From assembly GCA_030532185.1 (NCBI GenBank), contig JAUNLO010000009.1:1-7987 (forward strand): 7,987 bases of DNA. The letters are read 5' to 3'. The notes beneath the pieces were generated by a model. It had not been told where the DNA came from. It did no database searches and worked only from the letters and a program-made list of their open reading frames with translations. Origin of the DNA: Eubacteriales bacterium (GTDB lineage: Bacteria; Bacillota_A; Clostridia; Saccharofermentanales; DTU023). The position numbers and the translations under genes are program-made. Of the stretch, positions 6,018-7,987 are shown piece after piece (position 1 is the first letter of the stretch; every line of letters begins with the position of its first letter).

Positions 6018-7712
6018 TTAGTTAAAGTTATAGTCTGTCACGATAGGCTCGCGGCCTGTAATTTTATCATTAAAGTATTCGTAGAAGCTAATGCCCAGGT
6101 AAGAACCCATGATGTTGTAAATATTGTCGAAGCCCAGTTGGCCTAAAGCACGAGCTACATTGTAGCTTCTCTGGCTGGAACGGCAGTGGACATAGACAGG
6201 TTGATCCTTGGGAATCTCGTCCAAGCGTTGACGGAATTCACTCATGGGGATATTGACGGCAGTCTTCAGGTGGCTAAGAGCATATTCCTCAGGTTCACGT
6301 ACGTCAATAATGAAGGCCTTTTCTTCCACCAGTCTTCTTACTTCGGTCACGGGGATTTGCTTGAATTCGCAATTAAGGATATTCAGAGCAACCAGGGCGG
6401 CGTGGTTAACGACATCCTTGGCAGTACCGTAAGCGGGAGAGTAGCAAAGCTCGAGCTCGGCTAAGTCTTCCAGGGTACCGTGCATCATGATTAGAGTGGC
6501 GATAACGTCGATACGCTTATCTACTGCGCCCTTACCGATGGCCTGGGCACCGAGAATGCGGCCGCTGGGGGTCTCGAAAATCAACTTGAAGAAGAGGGGG
6601 TGGCAACCAGGCATGAGGCCTACTTTGTCGCCGGGAATCAGGTAGACATAATCGTAAGGAATGCCTGCGCGCTGGGCTTGCTTCTCGTTAAAGCCGGTCC
6701 GTGCTGCATTGTAGTCAAAAATCCGGACCACGGAGGAACCGATTACGCCGGTGTTTCTATGGGTTCTACCATAGAAGTGGCCAGCTGCTGCGCGGGCTTG
6801 ACGTTGGGCAGGACCAGCCATGGCCAACTTGGTGGGAGCACCGGTAAAGAAGCAGTTTACTTCTACGGCATCGCCTACGGCATAGATGTTGGGGTCAGAG
6901 GTTTGATAGTTGTGGTTGACCTTGATAGCACCGGTCTCTCCGATTTCCAGGCCACAGTCTTGGGCAAGTTTGGTTTCGGGACGGACACCGATGGACATGA
7001 CCACGACATCTGCGGGCAATTTCTTACCACTGGCCAGGATAACTTCCTTATCAGCTACCTCTACCAGCTGTTCGCTGAGCATGAGGTTAACGCCCTGATC
7101 GTAAATTTCCTTGTGTAAAATCTGGGCCATATCATAGTCAAAGGGGGTCATGATCTGATCCATAGCTTCGACCAGGGTGACATTACGGTCAGCCAGGCGG
7201 AGGTTTTCCATAACCTCGAGACCAACAAAGCCGCCACCCACGATAACTACGTTTTTGGCATCAACTTCACGTACATATTCGTCTAAAGCCACGATATCTA
7301 CGACATTGCGGACCGTGAAGACATGAGGCTTATCCAGGCCTTTAATGGAGCCGGGCATGATGGGGTTGGCACCCGGAGACAGCATGAGAATATCGTAGGC
7401 TTCCTCACGGACTTTGCCATCTTTGCTTTGTACGCTAACGGTCTTCTGCTCACGGTTGATAGCTACTACTTCTTCATCAACGAGGGCATCGATATTGTAC
7501 TGCTTCTTGAATTGCTCGGGATCCATCAATACCAGATTGTCGCTTTCCGGAACAATCCGGCTTAGATAGAAGGGCAGGCAGCAGTTAGAGAAAGAAACAT
7601 GGGGGCCTTTCTCGAACATCACCACTTCTGCGCTTTCGTCCAGCCTTCTGGCTCTAGCTGCTGTGGATGCGCCACCGGCTACGCCGCCGATAACCAAGAT
7701 TCTTTTTGACAT
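6018..7712 (-). CDS. cdr: CoA-disulfide-reductase-like flavoprotein fused to a rhodanese domain
   Basis: A 564-residue FAD/NAD(P)H oxidoreductase, counted from the M-S-K-R start. Order: FAD-binding V-I-G-G-V-A-G-G (7-14), active-site N-C44-C45-L-P, NAD(P)H-binding V-I-V-G-G-G-F-V-G (156-164), second FAD motif N-I-Y-A-V-G-D-A (275-282), a dimerisation domain with C-Y-S-P-A-Y (423-428), then a rhodanese domain from about 455 with I-D-V-R-E-P-E-E-Y and the sulfur-carrying C510-R-S-S-Q-R-S loop. Fusions of this size reduce CoA disulfide, CoA persulfide or polysulfide in the cytoplasm. The reactive-site sequence here is N-C-C-L-P rather than the usual N-C-G-L-P, and the usual Y-Y-P-G before the dimer domain reads L-M-P-G, so the substrate may differ. 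A GGAGG at 7720-7724 is seven bases ahead of the ATG at 7712 but one base from an earlier in-frame ATG (7718), so the later start is chosen. It is the first gene of the block. Confidence 0.88.
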   Translation of the reverse strand: MSKRILVIGGVAGGASTAARARRLDESAEVVMFEKGPHVSFSNCCLPFYLSRIVPESDNLVLMDPEQFKKQYNIDALVDEEVVAINREQKTVSVQSKDGKVREEAYDILMLSPGANPIMPGSIKGLDKPHVFTVRNVVDIVALDEYVREVDAKNVVIVGGGFVGLEVMENLRLADRNVTLVEAMDQIMTPFDYDMAQILHKEIYDQGVNLMLSEQLVEVADKEVILASGKKLPADVVVMSIGVRPETKLAQDCGLEIGETGAIKVNHNYQTSDPNIYAVGDAVEVNCFFTGAPTKLAMAGPAQRQARAAAGHFYGRTHRNTGVIGSSVVRIFDYNAARTGFNEKQAQRAGIPYDYVYLIPGDKVGLMPGCHPLFFKLIFETPSGRILGAQAIGKGAVDKRIDVIATLIMMHGTLEDLAELELCYSPAYGTAKDVVNHAALVALNILNCEFKQIPVTEVRRLVEEKAFIIDVREPEEYALSHLKTAVNIPMSEFRQRLDEIPKDQPVYVHCRSSQRSYNVARALGQLGFDNIYNIMGSYLGISFYEYFNDKITGREPIVTDYNFN

Positions 7713-7718
7713 AAACAT

Positions 7719-7987
7719 ACCTCCAGAGTTTTAATTTCTGCTTTGAGAGTGCCTACTAGTGGAGTCTCTTAGTGGAGAGCCAACTCTTGTGCAGTCACCG
7801 CTGGGGGACTAAGCTCTGATGGCTTAACTCTCCTAGAGTCTCCTTTAAGAGTCACTTTGCGTCTCTCAACTATAATATATTTTACAGTTTCTTTCTATAT
7901 ATGCAGGCCCACTTAGGGAAAAAGCTTGACCATTGCTAATTGCCAAAGTAAACAGGACACTAAAGAAACCCAGCTCTCACTTTAGTT
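7719..7987. other. Upstream region of the minus-strand block, no gene
   Basis: No credible gene on either strand. The part 7740-7866 is packed with variants of GAGTCTC/GAGAGTC: TAGTGGAG is repeated at 7757-7764 and 7770-7777, AGAGTC at 7835-7840 and 7848-7853, and small dyads occur at 7766-7779 (CTCT/AGAG), 7793-7810 (AGTC/GACT) and 7827-7839 (ACTCT/AGAGT). An AT-rich patch at 7870-7885 (minus strand TATATTATAG) is the likeliest -10 area for the block, but no -35 box stands at the right distance. If it is the promoter, the mRNA leader would be about 150 bases and contain all the repeated words. Confidence 0.5.
7720..7724 (-). promoter_or_regulatory. Ribosome binding site that decides the flavoprotein start
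   Basis: GGAGG on the minus strand ends one base before the ATG at 7718, too close to use, and seven bases before the ATG at 7712, which is ideal. The protein therefore begins M-S-K-R, two residues shorter than the longest frame. Confidence 0.85.

Noticed and set aside
6600..7118. 172-codon plus-strand frame opposite the flavoprotein
   Set aside because: It lies entirely within the complement of a strongly supported FAD/NAD(P)H reductase and has no ribosome site or family pattern.
7719..7870. Possible T-box or SAM riboswitch ahead of the flavoprotein gene
   Set aside because: The T-box core (GGGTGG-ACCGCG type) and SAM-box conserved segments are not found, and no terminator with a T-run precedes the gene.
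7871..7876. Perfect TATAAT on the plus strand as a promoter reading out of the window
   Set aside because: No -35-like hexamer lies 16-18 bp upstream and no gene follows within the window; the patch is simply AT-rich.
7926..7949. TTGACC on the plus strand near 7927 as a -35 box
   Set aside because: The hexamer at the right distance (TAAACA) matches the -10 consensus poorly and no downstream gene is visible.

Overview
The window reads as a stretch of chromosome from an anaerobic, Clostridia-type Firmicute. The grounds are GGAGG-like ribosome binding sites, a lipoprotein-type transporter binding protein, a UroD/MtaA-like methyltransferase-family protein and a CoA-disulfide-reductase/rhodanese fusion. 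Genus cannot be fixed from the sequence alone. There are no RNA genes, insertion sequences or CRISPR arrays that I can see.

Layout: positions 1-205 are a non-coding leader. A UroD-family gene (206-1240) is the only plus-strand gene. It converges, with only 7 bp between stop codons, on a minus-strand block running right to left: a CoA-disulfide-reductase-like flavoprotein with a C-terminal rhodanese domain (6018-7712), a YeeE/YedE-family sulfur transporter (4595-5866), then a complete TauABC-like ABC importer (permease 3752-4543, lipoprotein 2467-3501, ATPase 1685-2467) and a small cysteine-rich TIGR04076-type protein (1248-1520). Positions 7719-7987 are the upstream region of the block and hold no gene.

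Working together (inference): the minus-strand genes look like a sulfur acquisition and handling cluster. TauABC-like proteins would import a sulfonate or similar small organic anion, YeeE would import thiosulfate or a related inorganic sulfur species, and the flavoprotein/rhodanese would reduce CoA disulfide or persulfide and handle sulfane sulfur. The oxygen-dependent desulfonating enzymes (TauD, SsuD) are not present, which fits an anaerobe. The YeeE gene ends in a very strong terminator hairpin whose T-run touches the start codon of the next gene, so the cluster is probably two transcription units, or one unit with regulated read-through.

The most unusual aspect is the spacers. Nearly every gap carries nested inverted repeats and its own family of repeated short words, including a degenerate ~60 bp tandem repeat between the permease and binding-protein genes.
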